From contig JAYWVB010000007.1 of assembly GCA_039881045.1 (NCBI GenBank), positions 744,001 through 808,000 of the forward strand: a stretch of DNA of 64,000 nucleotides, read 5' to 3'. The notes beneath the pieces were generated by a model. That model was not told the DNA's origin. It saw nothing but the letters and a program-made list of their open reading frames with translations, and did no database searches. Positions 35,023-45,204 of this stretch are shown one piece after another (the first letter of the stretch is position 1; every line of letters starts with the position of its first letter). Source of the DNA: Chaetomium olivaceum. Taxonomy: Eukaryota; Ascomycota; Sordariomycetes; Sordariales; Chaetomiaceae. The translations under genes and the position numbers were made by a program.

Positions 35023-36685
35023 ATGACGCTCCTCGAGCTCAAGGAAGACCGGCCGACGCCAAAGGCCGTCTACAACTGGCGAGTCTATACCTGTGCCGCT
35101 GTGGCTTCATTCGCGGCATGCATGATCGGCTACGACTCAGCCTTCATCGGCACCACCCTCGCCCTCCCCTCCTTCACCGAGGAATTTGACTTTGCCTCGT
35201 ATGACAAGGACGCTCTCGCCCTGCTCCAGTCCAACATCGTCTCGGTCTACCAAGCCGGCGCCTTCTTCGGCAGCCTCTTCGCCTATGTCACCAGCCACTT
35301 CCTCGGCCGGCGCAAGTCGCTGTTCGTCTTCGCCAGCGTTTTCCTCGTCGGCGCCGGCATCATGCTTGCGGCCAACGCCGAGAGGGGGCTGGGCCCGATT
35401 CTCGCTGGCCGAGTCCTGGCGGGTGTCGGTGTCGGCGGCGCCTCCAACATGGTGCCCATCTACATCTCCGAGCTGGCGCCGCCTGCTGTTCGTGGCCGCC
35501 TAGTCGGTATCTACGAGTTGGGTTGGCAGATTGGCGGCTTGGTGGGCTTCTGGATCAACTACGGTGTCAACACCACGCTGGCTCCCACTCGGTCTCAATG
35601 GCTTATCCCTTTTGCTGTTCAGCTTATCCCTGGCGGGCTGTTGTTCATTGGTCTCTTTTGGATTAAGGAGTCCCCGAGGTGGCTGTTTGCCAACGGCCGA
35701 AGGCAAGAGGCCATGACTATCCTCTGCTGGATCCGGAACCTCGAGCCCACCGACCAATACATTCTTGAGGAGGTTCAGTTCATCGACCGGGACATTGAGC
35801 GGTTCGAGAAGGAGGTCGGCAAGGGCTTCTGGAAGCCGTTCCTCGCGCTCAAGCAACGCAAGGTCCAGTGGCGCTTCTTCCTTGGCGGCATGCTCTTCCT
35901 CCTCCAAAATGGTAGTGGTAAGTGTGGGCATGGTCTGTAACGCCGAACGGTCTTAACTAACCCTCTCGATAGGTATCAATGCGATAAATTATTACAGTCC
36001 TAGCGTGTTTCGAAGCATCGGAATTACCGGTACCAACACCGGGTTTTTGACGACTGGCCTCTTCGGCGTTGTCAAGACCGTCCTCACGGTCATCTGGCTG
36101 CTCTGGCTCGTGGACCGCGTGGGGCGCCGCCGCATGCTCTTCATCGGCGCCGCGGGCGGCTCCCTGTGCATGTGGTTTATCGGGGCGTACATCAAGATCG
36201 CGGACCCCTCGTCCAACCAGGACGGCGGCAGCATGTCGAGCGGTGGTATCGCGGCCGTCTTCTTCTTCTACCTGTGGACGGCCTTCTACACACCGTCGTG
36301 GAACGGCACGCCATGGGTGGTCAACTCGGAGATGTTCGACCAGAACACGCGCTCGCTGGGCCAGGCGTCGGCGTCGGCGAATAACTGGTTCTGGAACTTT
36401 ATTATTTCGCGCTTCACCCCGCAGATGTTCCTCAAGATGGAGTACGGGGTGTATTTCTTCTTTGCGTCGCTCATGCTCCTCTCTATTGTCTTCGTCTTCT
36501 ATCTTATTCCTGAGACCAAGTCCATCCCGCTTGAGTCTATGGACCGCCTGTTTGAGATTAAGCCTGTGCGCAAGGCCAACAAGATGCTCATGGAGGAGCT
36601 CCATGCCCTCGGCGGGGAGGACGCCTCGTTGTCTGCGGATGAGAAGTCGAAGCAAGGCCATTTGGAGCGGACGGAGAGCGTGTAG
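35023..36685 (+). CDS. qa-y: Quinate permease, MFS sugar-transporter family
   Basis: Exons 35023-35917 and 35973-36685 encode 535 residues. The start MTLLELKEDRPTPKAVYNWR agrees closely with the Neurospora QA-Y start, which decides the ATG. Twelve helices are expected. MFS sugar-porter motifs are present: GRRKSLF after helix 2, PIYISELAPPAVRGRLVG, NYGVNTT, ESPRWLFANGRRQEA, then DRVGRRRMLFIG and a final PETKSIPLESMDRLFE. The protein brings quinate into the cell across the plasma membrane. The intron sits within QNGSG-INAINYYSP. The gene is intact. It shares its 3' side with qa-3, which converges on it. Confidence 0.95.
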
Positions 36686-37397
36686 ATATGGGTGCGGTGT
36701 GTCCATGGGGGCCCTTGAGTGGTTTTCAGTAACTGGGGGCGGGAGCGTGTAGGGTAGCTACTGGTTTGGGTTATTTACGAGGGCGATTGTTTTGGTAATG
36801 CCGTCGATAACAGTGAGCTTGGGTTCAATCTACATCTACTTCGTAGCTTACTGGTTTAATTCTATTGATATCTATCATGTCCGTTCTTGCTGGATCCCTT
36901 CAAACTGAAACCGAGTACGCGAGTCAGAGCAGCGGAAGACTTCATCGAAATCGGCATGCCACCCGAGCTTGGGCTATCCTTTGCCCGTAACAACCACGGC
37001 ACGGCCCATTCTTCAAACCGCCATCAAAGGCCATTACGGTTTGATACTGCGGGTTGACTGATACAACTGCGGCATGCACTTTCTTCGTCACTTGCCTGTG
37101 GTATGTAGTTTGTTCCTCTCCGCGACTCACTCATAACGCCGACTTACGGCCGGTATTCACTCCATCACCTTTCCAGTAAATTGTTCCAAATACTGGCTCA
37201 TGCTTAGCGGAAGCCTTTCCCTTGGATCTGCGAACTTCTACGGTTTATCCAAGCTTAGTTGAACCCAGGGCTCAGGGGTAAGGGGGCAAAACGTTGTCAC
37301 TAGCGGCAGTAATATCACGACGAGTCGAGTCTCCACTATCTCAGGCTACCAAGCAACACGCTCATGTAATTAGAACGCAATAGGGTATAATATTTGA
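36686..37397. other. Intergenic region between convergent qa-y and qa-3
   Basis: 712 bases holding two facing 3' UTRs. No coding frame or regulatory motif is supportable. Confidence 0.55.
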
Positions 37398-38544
37398 CTA
37401 AATCTTGGAAATCTCGGCCAGCTTCGCAGCAATAGCCGTCTTGACCTGCGCAACGGGGAGTTCACTCGTACTCCGGCCAGTCCAATACTTGTCCTATCCA
37501 CGCAAACCCAGTTAGCAATGATAAACGGACAGCGGCACAATCGGAGTGCTCAACCCACCTGCTCAATCCCCTGCCAAATGAGCGCCTCAGTGCCCAGAAT
37601 AACCTGCCACCCCGCAGACTCCGCCAACGCCCCAAGTGCCGTGTACGGCGAAGGGTTATAGCACATCTCCAAGATGGCACCCTTCCTCTCCTTGCGCAGC
37701 ATCACCTCGCTAATCCGGCGCAGCGTCTTCTCGCCCTCGGACACGGGCGGGAAATCCGGGATACACGCGACAATGGCGCCCGGCGCCTCGAGCATCTCGG
37801 CCTGCTCGACCGTCTCGACATGCACCAGCCTCGCACCATACGCGCGCTGCGTGCACTCGGCGACGACGGCGGCGATCTCGCGCACGTCGCGACTAACGAC
37901 GTAGATGCAGGTCGCGCCCAGCCACTTGTGCAGCGCGTAGACGGCCGACCGCGCCGCACCGCCCCCGCCGATCACCATGGCCGGGCGGCCCGCGTAGAGG
38001 GAGCGGTGGGGGATGTTCTGCACGAACGACTCGCGGATGCCGATCACGTCGGTGTTGGCGCCGCAGAGAAGCCGTTCCCCGTTGGGCCCGGGGCGGAGGA
38101 AGAGCGTGTTGCAGGCGCCGACGTCCCGGCACTCTTCGGTCAGCTCGTCGAGGTGCGGGATGATGGCGACTTTGTGGGGCATGGTCACGGAGGCGCCTGG
38201 TTTTGGGGACTGGTTAGTATGGTGGATGGCAGATAGTGTGTGGGCATGCTGTGCTATGCCCGGGGAGGTCGGCTTGGTGACGTACCGTAAAACTTGGGAT
38301 GCTGTATCAACCGCAGGAAAAGGTCCATGTCTGTTGAATCGAGGCGGATCTGCTCCCAGTTCAGGCCGAGGCCCTTGTAGACAACGTCATGTAGGAGGGG
38401 TGACATGGACGCTGTGAGCTTCTGGCCGAACAGAAAGCCATGCTTGTCTAGCTGGTCGATGTGGGATCTGAGATCTAGTAACGAAGGCTGTTCCTGCTTC
38501 ATTGTGACTGTAGTTGTGGTTGTGGTTGTAGTTGTGGTCGACAT
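37398..38544 (-). CDS. qa-3: Quinate/shikimate dehydrogenase (catabolic)
   Basis: Exons on the minus strand are 38286-38544, 37559-38196 and 37398-37493, giving 330 residues. The N-terminus is a poly-Thr run encoded by an ACN repeat, then the shikimate-dehydrogenase fold: FLFGQKLTASMSPLLHD (substrate-binding Ser pair), SVTMPHK (catalytic Lys), CGANTDVIGI, and GGGGAARSAVYALHKW (NAD-binding glycine loop). The C-terminus reads WQGIEQDKYWTGR. It oxidises quinate to 3-dehydroquinate and shikimate to dehydroshikimate with NAD+, the entry step of the pathway in the cytosol. Both introns are GT-AG (88 and 65 nt). It is divergent from qa-4 and intact. Confidence 0.94.
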
Positions 38545-40253
38545 GGCAGGTTGGTAGAGGTGGGTAGTGATAATGGGGTGGGGGGTGTTCTTGGTAGGTC
38601 TTTAAGGTATGTACCTATTGAAGTTGTTGAAGGTGACACAGGTCGTGGTTACATGTAAACATGGAGCGTGTCTGAAAGAATTCTGAGGTGGTCAAAGGCC
38701 ATCTTTGAGTGTTTCTTTCATCGAGTGACCCTGCAACTCTCAACAGCACCTATCTCAACCCCCACCCACGGCGGCTCGGCCTCGGACTCTTCAGACGGAG
38801 TGGTGGGGCTGTTGGAGAGGAGACCCAGCAAGGCGGAAAGCTGTTCAGCCCACTTGTCGCCGATGGTGCAACGTGGAATAAAATGTATCCACCCTGCAAA
38901 CTCGGATGTAGGAACGGCAGTCCGATCGGCAGGAACTGTGCAGCATGTCTTGCGTGCTGTTGATCACCGGCAGGTATCTCTAGACTTGTGATTTCCATGA
39001 GCCTGGCACACTCTCAAGAGTGCACGGACAATGACTGAGGATGAACAATGCACGCCCAGGCACGATAACAAAATGTTTGCAGACCTCCCCCTGGCTAAAT
39101 ATTCATCCAGTGCTTATTGGCTGCCAAGCGCTCTTCTCCACTCCGTCACAGTCCTCCCTCCACTAGGAAACATCCCGTCCGAGCCCGTGTTTGTGGTCAC
39201 GCCTTCCTTTACAATGATAAACCTCTGACTCCCACGGTCACAGTGAAATCATAAAACGTCATTCAAAGGGAAGAAGCATCATCCTTCATTCCCTCTCCTC
39301 CCGATTCTTCTGCCGACCAGCCGCGTACTCTCGCTTATCTTCGGCTCCCATCGCTAATCTGAGATACCGCGTGCTCAGCTGTTGCACGGTGCCTGCCGCG
39401 ACTAGTGACTTCCTCCAGACCGCGTTTGTACACCGCTAAACGCCGCCTTGCTGCTTTCCACAAGAGAAAGGGGAATCTTTCAAGGATTCCTAGTCGAGAA
39501 AGAAGCGGTGATACCCTGCATTGCTTCTTCTCGAGACTGTAGCTGGGCTCTTGCTTGCCACCATCCTTGGTGAACAACTTATACCCAATATCATCAGAGC
39601 AAGGGGGCTCCAAAACACGAATACAACAATCCTACGTCAGGGGTCTACTACTCCTGTGTAGAAATTTTTTCAGGAAGGGAGGCAAAGCGATGACGATCAC
39701 AGCTCTTTTTACATGGTCTGCCACGAGGCGCGCTTATACGTAGCCAGTTTCAGCTCTCCTGCCCAGCTTGGGAATGCGAAGATACCTTGAAGATGATAGG
39801 CGAGGGGGTAATGCGAATAGCCCAACCAGCTGCCACTTCATCACCAACAAGGGACACACAAGAAACGTTAGGTCATGGTATGTTGACTTTCACACCGTGG
39901 ATTCCAGCCTCCCCACACTTCCCTCTCCAGTATTACCTTCCAGTCTTGTGTTGGGTGCCAGGTCCAAGTGCCTTCCTTTCCATCCCATCACTTTTCACAC
40001 ATTTAAGATCTGTCTGTGCTCCTGACCTCCTCGACGTTTTTCACATGCACTTGTATCCGGCTCAGCGCCCCTCAACGGAAATCTCTTCCCAGCCCTAAAG
40101 CCCTTTCAGCGCCAGAATATTGTATTCATTATTCTCCCACACCTGTCAGCGCATCCTACTTTCACCTACTGCTCCCGGCAACCTGGACCGCACCCAGGCT
40201 GCTACTCTCTCTTATTCTATCACTGTCCTTGCCTCTTCCTAAAGCAGGACATC
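38545..40253. other. Divergent promoter region of qa-3 and qa-4
   Basis: 1.7 kb between two divergent structural genes, the longest intergenic region inside the cluster. It contains the QA-1F-like site at 39093-39108, an ATTGG (inverted CCAAT) about ten bases to its right, and many C-rich pyrimidine stretches in the last 300 bases before qa-4. No coding frame is supportable. Confidence 0.6.
39093..39108. promoter_or_regulatory. Candidate QA-1F binding site between qa-3 and qa-4
   Basis: GGCTAAATATTCATCC matches GGRTAARYRYTTATCC at 14 of 16 positions, with the central four bases fully in pattern. It lies about 550 bases upstream of qa-3 and 1150 upstream of qa-4. Together with the similar site before qa-2 it is the strongest candidate in the cluster. 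Confidence 0.6.
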
Positions 40254-41399
40254 ATGGTGTGCAAACTCGGTATCACGTCCATGTCCCTTGGCCGGTGCTA
40301 TGCCGGCCACTCATTTGTCACCAAGCTAGACGCCGCCCAAAAGTATGGGTACCAGGGCATCGAGCTGTTCCACGAGGACCTTGCCGACGTTGCTAAGGGC
40401 GGCGATGAGACCATGTCTCCCAGTGGCCCATATCAGAGTGTCCCATCTCACAAGGCCCAACTCGCAGCTGCTCGCGAGATTCGTCGCCTGTGCAAGGACC
40501 GCGGTATCGAGATCATCTGCCTTCAGCCTTTTAGCCACTACGATGGACTTGTCGACCGCGACGAGCACAAGGATCGCCTGGAGCAGCTGAAGTTCTGGTT
40601 CAACCTTGCCCGCCAGCTCGAGACCGATATCATCCAGATCCCCGCCAACTTTCTTCCCGACGACAAGGTGACCAAAGATTTCGACCTCATCGTCTCGGAC
40701 CTGCGCGAGGTCGCCGATATGGGCTTAGCTATGAACCCGCCCATCCGCTTCGCCTACGAGAGCCTCTGCTGGAGCACCCGCATCGACACCTGGGAGCTCT
40801 GCTGGGAAGTTGTGCAGCGTGTCGACCGGCCTAACTTCGGCATGTGCCTCGACACCTTCAACATTGCCGGCCGCATCTACGCCGACCCGCTCGATTACGA
40901 CGGCAAGACGGAGAACGCCGAGGAAGCCGTCCGCGAGTCGATCGCTGCCATGGTGCGCGAGGTCGACGTCAGCAAGGTGTTCTACGTCCAGATCGTCGAC
41001 GCCGAGCGCCTCGACGAGCCGCTACACCCTGGCCATCCCTTCTACAACGCCGACCAGCCGGCCCGCATGTCCTGGTCCCGCAACTGCAGGCTGTTTTACG
41101 GCGAGCAGGACCGCGGCGCCTACCTTCCCGTCACCGAGATTGCCAAGGCCTTCTTCCACGGTCTCGGTTTTGAGGGCTGGGTCAGCCTAGAGCTGTTCAA
41201 CCGCCGCATGGCCGACTCGGGTGCCGACGTGCCCGACGAGCTCGCCAGGCGCGGCGCCATCTCCTGGGCCAAGCTCCAGAGGGACATGAGGTTGACAGTT
41301 GAGCCCAAGCCCAAATTCCAGGACGATATCATGAAACTGGTGGCTGAGGCCAAGCCCAAACCCAAGGTCGATGTGAACCGGCTATTTGCGTCGCTCTAG
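40254..41399 (+). CDS. qa-4: 3-dehydroshikimate dehydratase
   Basis: An intronless frame of 381 residues, beginning MVCKLGITSMSLGRCYAGHS. It has the AP-endonuclease/xylose-isomerase-type TIM barrel: KYGYQGIELFHEDL, ICLQPFSHYDGL, IQIPANFLPDD, RFAYESLCWSTRIDTWE (metal-ligand Glu), FGMCLDTFNIAG (Asp), and EGWVSLELFNRRM (Glu). The enzyme converts 3-dehydroshikimate to protocatechuate with a divalent metal; protocatechuate then enters the beta-ketoadipate pathway. Length and N-terminus agree with Neurospora QA-4 and Aspergillus QutC. The gene is intact. Confidence 0.95.
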   Translation: MVCKLGITSMSLGRCYAGHSFVTKLDAAQKYGYQGIELFHEDLADVAKGGDETMSPSGPYQSVPSHKAQLAAAREIRRLCKDRGIEIICLQPFSHYDGLVDRDEHKDRLEQLKFWFNLARQLETDIIQIPANFLPDDKVTKDFDLIVSDLREVADMGLAMNPPIRFAYESLCWSTRIDTWELCWEVVQRVDRPNFGMCLDTFNIAGRIYADPLDYDGKTENAEEAVRESIAAMVREVDVSKVFYVQIVDAERLDEPLHPGHPFYNADQPARMSWSRNCRLFYGEQDRGAYLPVTEIAKAFFHGLGFEGWVSLELFNRRMADSGADVPDELARRGAISWAKLQRDMRLTVEPKPKFQDDIMKLVAEAKPKPKVDVNRLFASL

Positions 41400-41767
41400 A
41401 TGACGATGAATCTTCTTCGTTTTTATCGGCGTTGGCGTTTACGGTATACCTGGGATTGGCGGGGTGAGCCCTGGAGGACGGTAAATGAGGGTTGGTAGAC
41501 TGGGATTCCTACAATGGACAGCTTAGACTAGTACCTGTACCTAATACCGGGAGCGACCTCGGATCAGCGACAGCATGTGTGTTTCCTTTTTTCTCCTTAG
41601 ACACTCTACTCTGGAAGACTACAATAATACAATGCAGCAATGACCCCTAAACAACATGGCCCATTCATCCTATCCCTCCATCCCATTCCCTCCCCTTCCC
41701 ACCCCCTCTCTACCCCCCTGCCTCCCGCCTCCATCCAATCCACCACCCCCCATTTCCATTCCATTCA
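41400..41767. other. Short region between convergent qa-4 and qa-2
   Basis: 368 bases. It includes two 3' UTRs and, near the qa-2 end, a C/A-rich, nearly purine-free stretch (plus strand) that continues into the qa-2 coding region. No gene is supportable. Confidence 0.55.
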
Positions 41768-42343
41768 TCAAACCCCCTCTCCCCTCCTCTCCCCTTCTTG
41801 CCTCAAAAACCCCACCCCAAACTCCACCGCCGCCCGATACCCAAACACCCCCATCCCACAAACCACCGCCACCGCCTTGTCACTCAAATAACTATGCCTC
41901 CGAAACGCTTCCCTTGCATGCACGTTGCTCACATGCACCTCTACAAACGGCACCCCCACCCCGAGCAGCGCGTCCCGCACCGCCACGCTTGTGTGTGTGA
42001 GTGCGCCGGGGTTGATGATTATTAGTGATGCTTTTCTTTTTGTATCTTCATCCTTGGTGTCCGCGGTGGTGGTTGTGTTGATGGTGTCCGTGGCGGTGGC
42101 GGTTAAGGGCCCGTACCCGGCGGCGGCTTGGATGCGTCGATGATGGCGCCGGTCGTGGTTGGACTGGAAGGCGGAGAGGGTCGCGCCGAGGGAGGTGGCT
42201 TGGTCGCGGGCGAGGGACTCCACGTCGGCGAGGGTGGTACGGCCGTAGATGTGGGGCTCGCGCGTGCCGAGGAGGTTGAGGTTGGGGCCGTTGATTAGGA
42301 GGATGTGGGGGGCTGGTTTGGGTAGGGGGGTGGGTGTTGTCAT
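41768..42343 (-). CDS. qa-2: Catabolic 3-dehydroquinase, type II
   Basis: An intronless frame of 191 residues from the ATG at 42343; an upstream in-frame TTG is not a likely start. Type II motifs are present: HILLINGPNLNLLGTREPHIYG (Asn, Arg and Tyr of the active site), IIINPGALTHTSVAVRDAL (Asn, His), FVEVHVSNVHAREAFRRHSY (His, Arg). The enzyme dehydrates 3-dehydroquinate to 3-dehydroshikimate and works as a dodecamer in this family. A Thr/Asp/Lys-rich insertion precedes the second motif block, as in Neurospora. The usual NHxGxIID element reads NHDRRHHR here, because of an apparent extra C near 42150 and a missing C near 42136. The C-terminus is longer and Gly/Arg-rich. Confidence 0.92.
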   Translation of the reverse strand: MTTPTPLPKPAPHILLINGPNLNLLGTREPHIYGRTTLADVESLARDQATSLGATLSAFQSNHDRRHHRRIQAAAGYGPLTATATDTINTTTTADTKDEDTKRKASLIIINPGALTHTSVAVRDALLGVGVPFVEVHVSNVHAREAFRRHSYLSDKAVAVVCGMGVFGYRAAVEFGVGFLRQEGERRGEGV

Positions 42344-42669
42344 TGTGGTGGTGGTGGTGACGAAGTTGGGCAAGGGGCTCCTTGGTCAAGGTGTATACAA
42401 AGAACGGTCTCGTGTATGTAAAGGGACGATGAAACTAAGTGAGTTGTATTCCTCAACTGGGGGACTACGTTTACTCTTATGTTTTACTTTTCCTATAACA
42501 AAAACATCTAATTTGATGTGCTAGCCTGGCGTCAAGTCCCAATACCCGGCCTCACCCGCGGATTTTGGCGTTTCCCAAGCCGCCGTCAACTCACATTTCC
42601 TATGGCCTTTGCCAGTGATGAAAGCCGCCAGGACCCTTTCCCATACAACGGTCGTCACCTGCTGGGTCT

Positions 42670-42685
42670 CGGGAAGTATTTACCC
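42670..42685. promoter_or_regulatory. Candidate QA-1F binding site between qa-2 and qa-x
   Basis: CGGGAAGTATTTACCC matches the palindromic QA-1F consensus at 14 of 16 positions when the symmetric R/Y position is allowed either way. It lies about 330 bases upstream of qa-2 and 575 bases upstream of qa-x, in the shared divergent promoter of the two genes (42344-43258). Confidence 0.55.
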
Positions 42686-43258
42686 GCAGTTAAACGGCCG
42701 TGTTCCGGGTTACATCCCGGACGGGGCCCGGCCCCACCCCGCTCGCCACTGCCGGATGAAGACTCTCCCGGCGGATACCGGTTCGCGAAGACTTCGGGAA
42801 AGATGATCGACACCTCTGACAGAAACCGGAAATCAGGCACTGTCGGAGTTCCCCATGACGAGCCTCGAAATGACTGTGAGAAGCACGAGAAGGTACATAC
42901 ATTATGCTAATATACATACTATATATGTCCCGCGCCGCCTCCGTCATCCATGACAGCAAGTTATGCGGCATGCCTTGCCGATCCGGGGAAGCGGGTCAGG
43001 GGTCACACCCCCGCCTGAACGTGGCCCCTAGGATCTGGGAAAGACGGAAAGTGTCCGCCGTTGAGCTCGGCTTCCCGCGGCTCTCTGTCACGGAGTTGCG
43101 GCGAGGCTTAGTCCGGTCGCCTAGTCTCCGTTCGGGGATGTTCTACCTACTGAGATGACTCCCATCAGTGGTAATACTTTCTTACTCTCAGATAGCCTGT
43201 CAACCGCAAAATTAAAAGTGTAACACGCGCCAGCAACCCAATTTGGTAACAGTAAAAC

Positions 43259-44566
43259 ATGCATATCAAGGCGCTCGCAGAAGATGAGCTGGACGAGATC
43301 TACACCTTTGCCGTACAACTCGGCAAGGATGCTGGTAAGCTCCTCCTCGACGCTGCCCAGTCGAGGTTCAACGGCGAGAGCACACAAGAAGTTGTTGAGA
43401 AGGACAGTTCGGTAGACATCGTAACAAAAACCGACGAAGGTGAGCCAGACGCTCCCGTGCCAGTTTACCACCCAGGGTGCTAACAGTTCCCAAAGACGTG
43501 GAAGCCTTCATCATGACATCCATCCACAACAAATACCCCAACCATGCGTATGCCAACCTCCACCCCAAACCACCCATCCACCCAGCTAACCAACAAAACC
43601 AACCCCCCAGCTTCATCGGCGAAGAGACCTACTCCAAAGGCAGCTCCCGCGCCTACCTCATCGACAGCACCACCCCGACCTGGTGCGTCGACCCGCTCGA
43701 CGGGACCGTCAACTACACGCACCTAGTCCCCATGTTCTGCGTGTCCATCGCCCTCGTCGTCCACGGCCAGCCCACAATAGGCGTGATCTGCGCGCCACTG
43801 CTCGGCCAGCTCTTCACCTCGTGCCGAGGGCGCGGCGCCTGGCTTAATGAAACCCAAAAGCTGCCGCTGATCCGCAGTCCGGTACCGCCGATGCCGGGGG
43901 ATGCGCCGCGCGGGTGTGTGTTTTCGTGCGAGTGGGGCAAGGATAGGAAGGATCGGCCGGATGGGAATCTGTATCGGAAGGTGGAGAGTTTTGTGAATAT
44001 GGCGGCCGAGGTTGGGGGGAGGGGTGGGAAGGGCGGGATGGTGCATGGGGTGAGGAGTTTGGGGAGGTATGTGATGACTGCTTGCTTCTTTTGGGTGGTT
44101 ATTTTTGCTGACGTTGGGGTAATAAAAGTGCGACGTTGGATCTTGCTTACACGGCGATGGGGGCGTTTGATATTTGGTGGGAGGGAGGATGTTGGGAGTG
44201 GTAAGTTTACGCCCGTGGAAAGGGTCTGAAAGCGAGGGTTTTGAACGCTAATGTCATCTCAAGGGACGTCGCCGCCGGTATCGCTATACTTCAAGAAGCC
44301 GGCGGGTTAGTGACGACTGCGAACCCGCCTGAGGATCCCGCAACTGCGCCGATAGAGGACGCCGGGTTAGGGAGTCGCTTATACTTGGCCATACGGTGAG
44401 TAACCTCTCAGGTCATGCTCATACCTTGTCTCAAACATGATGCTTACCCTGTTGTAGTCCTGCAGGGCCCTCAGCTACAGAGTCAGGGAGAGAAGGGCAA
44501 GAAAGGACCGTCCGGGAAGTGTGGCGGCGTGTAAGAGAGCTGGACTACACCCGGCCGGCGGCTTGA
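43259..44566 (+). CDS. qa-x: Inositol-monophosphatase-like protein of the qa cluster (QutG homologue)
   Basis: Six exons (43259-43439, 43496-43547, 43611-44066, 44129-44200, 44264-44395, 44458-44566) encode 333 residues with consistent GT-AG phases. Inositol monophosphatase motifs are all present: GEETYSKG (metal-binding Glu pair), WCVDPLDGTVNYTHLV (DPxDGTxN), and, across an intron, WDVAAGIAILQEAGG. The intron 43548-43610 is 63 nt and open, so it could be missed by a naive reading; removing it restores NHAFIGEETY. Family: Mg2+-dependent phosphatases inhibited by lithium; the true substrate of QA-X/QutG is unknown. Gene order places it at the right end of the cluster. Confidence 0.93.
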
Positions 44567-45204
44567 GATGCTGCAACGGGGGAGGTACAGTGGAGAATAG
44601 ATCTGATACCTTGTCTTCCGGGCTTCGAGAACAGTGACGAGACAATGGCAGGAGGGTGTGGCATTGGAAGAAGCTGTGCTAAGTGGAAGTAATAAAGCCA
44701 ACCCGGGTCCAGCGTCACTCGCAGCAGATGAGCAGCTCACACTTTTGGGAGGCAAGTTGATAATGGCGAGAATATTGAACTTCATATTTAACGTAGGCCG
44801 TTTGGCCCATCTTATACAACCTCAAAAGAAGGCATCTTTTTGGTATAACTGGTATCTTTGAGCGAGGTTGTGAACATCCCCTGCGGCCCTTCGTTCCTGT
44901 AGTTTATCGACAAACACCACACGAGGCCTGCTTGAACCGAGAAGTTGGTTGGGCCAAAGATATACGCAGACCTCAGACCCATCTCAACCCCAGGCCCTCG
45001 CAAACCCCAGCGTGCTAAAGACTGACAACTCTGCCGAGGTTGCCATTGCCGCACCAGAGCGGGGAGTTGGGACGGGTCAGGATAACAATAATGTGTAGAG
45101 GTGTGTCGGTTGCGACCCGCAGTCCACCTTAGACAGGCCGAAGTCGCGTGGCACCGACAAGCCATCAGTAATACAAGCCGTTGCACGGAGAGCGCAAACG
45201 CAAA
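44567..45204. other. Intergenic region between convergent qa-x and jip5
   Basis: 638 bases containing two 3' flanks. No coding frame is supportable. It marks the right edge of the qa cluster. Confidence 0.55.

Noticed and set aside
38646..38660. GTTACATGTAAAC palindrome near qa-3 as a QA-1F site
   Set aside because: Half-sites face the wrong way (TTAC...GTAA rather than TAA...TTA), so it does not fit the consensus.
42344..42373. Start of qa-2 at the upstream in-frame TTG, 42373
   Set aside because: TTG is an unlikely start in fungi; the ATG at 42343 is followed directly by the conserved N-terminus.
43548..43610. Retained in-frame segment of qa-x (YANLHPKPP...)
   Set aside because: It has GT...AG borders, is Pro/Asn-rich unlike the family, and removing it restores NHAFIGEE.
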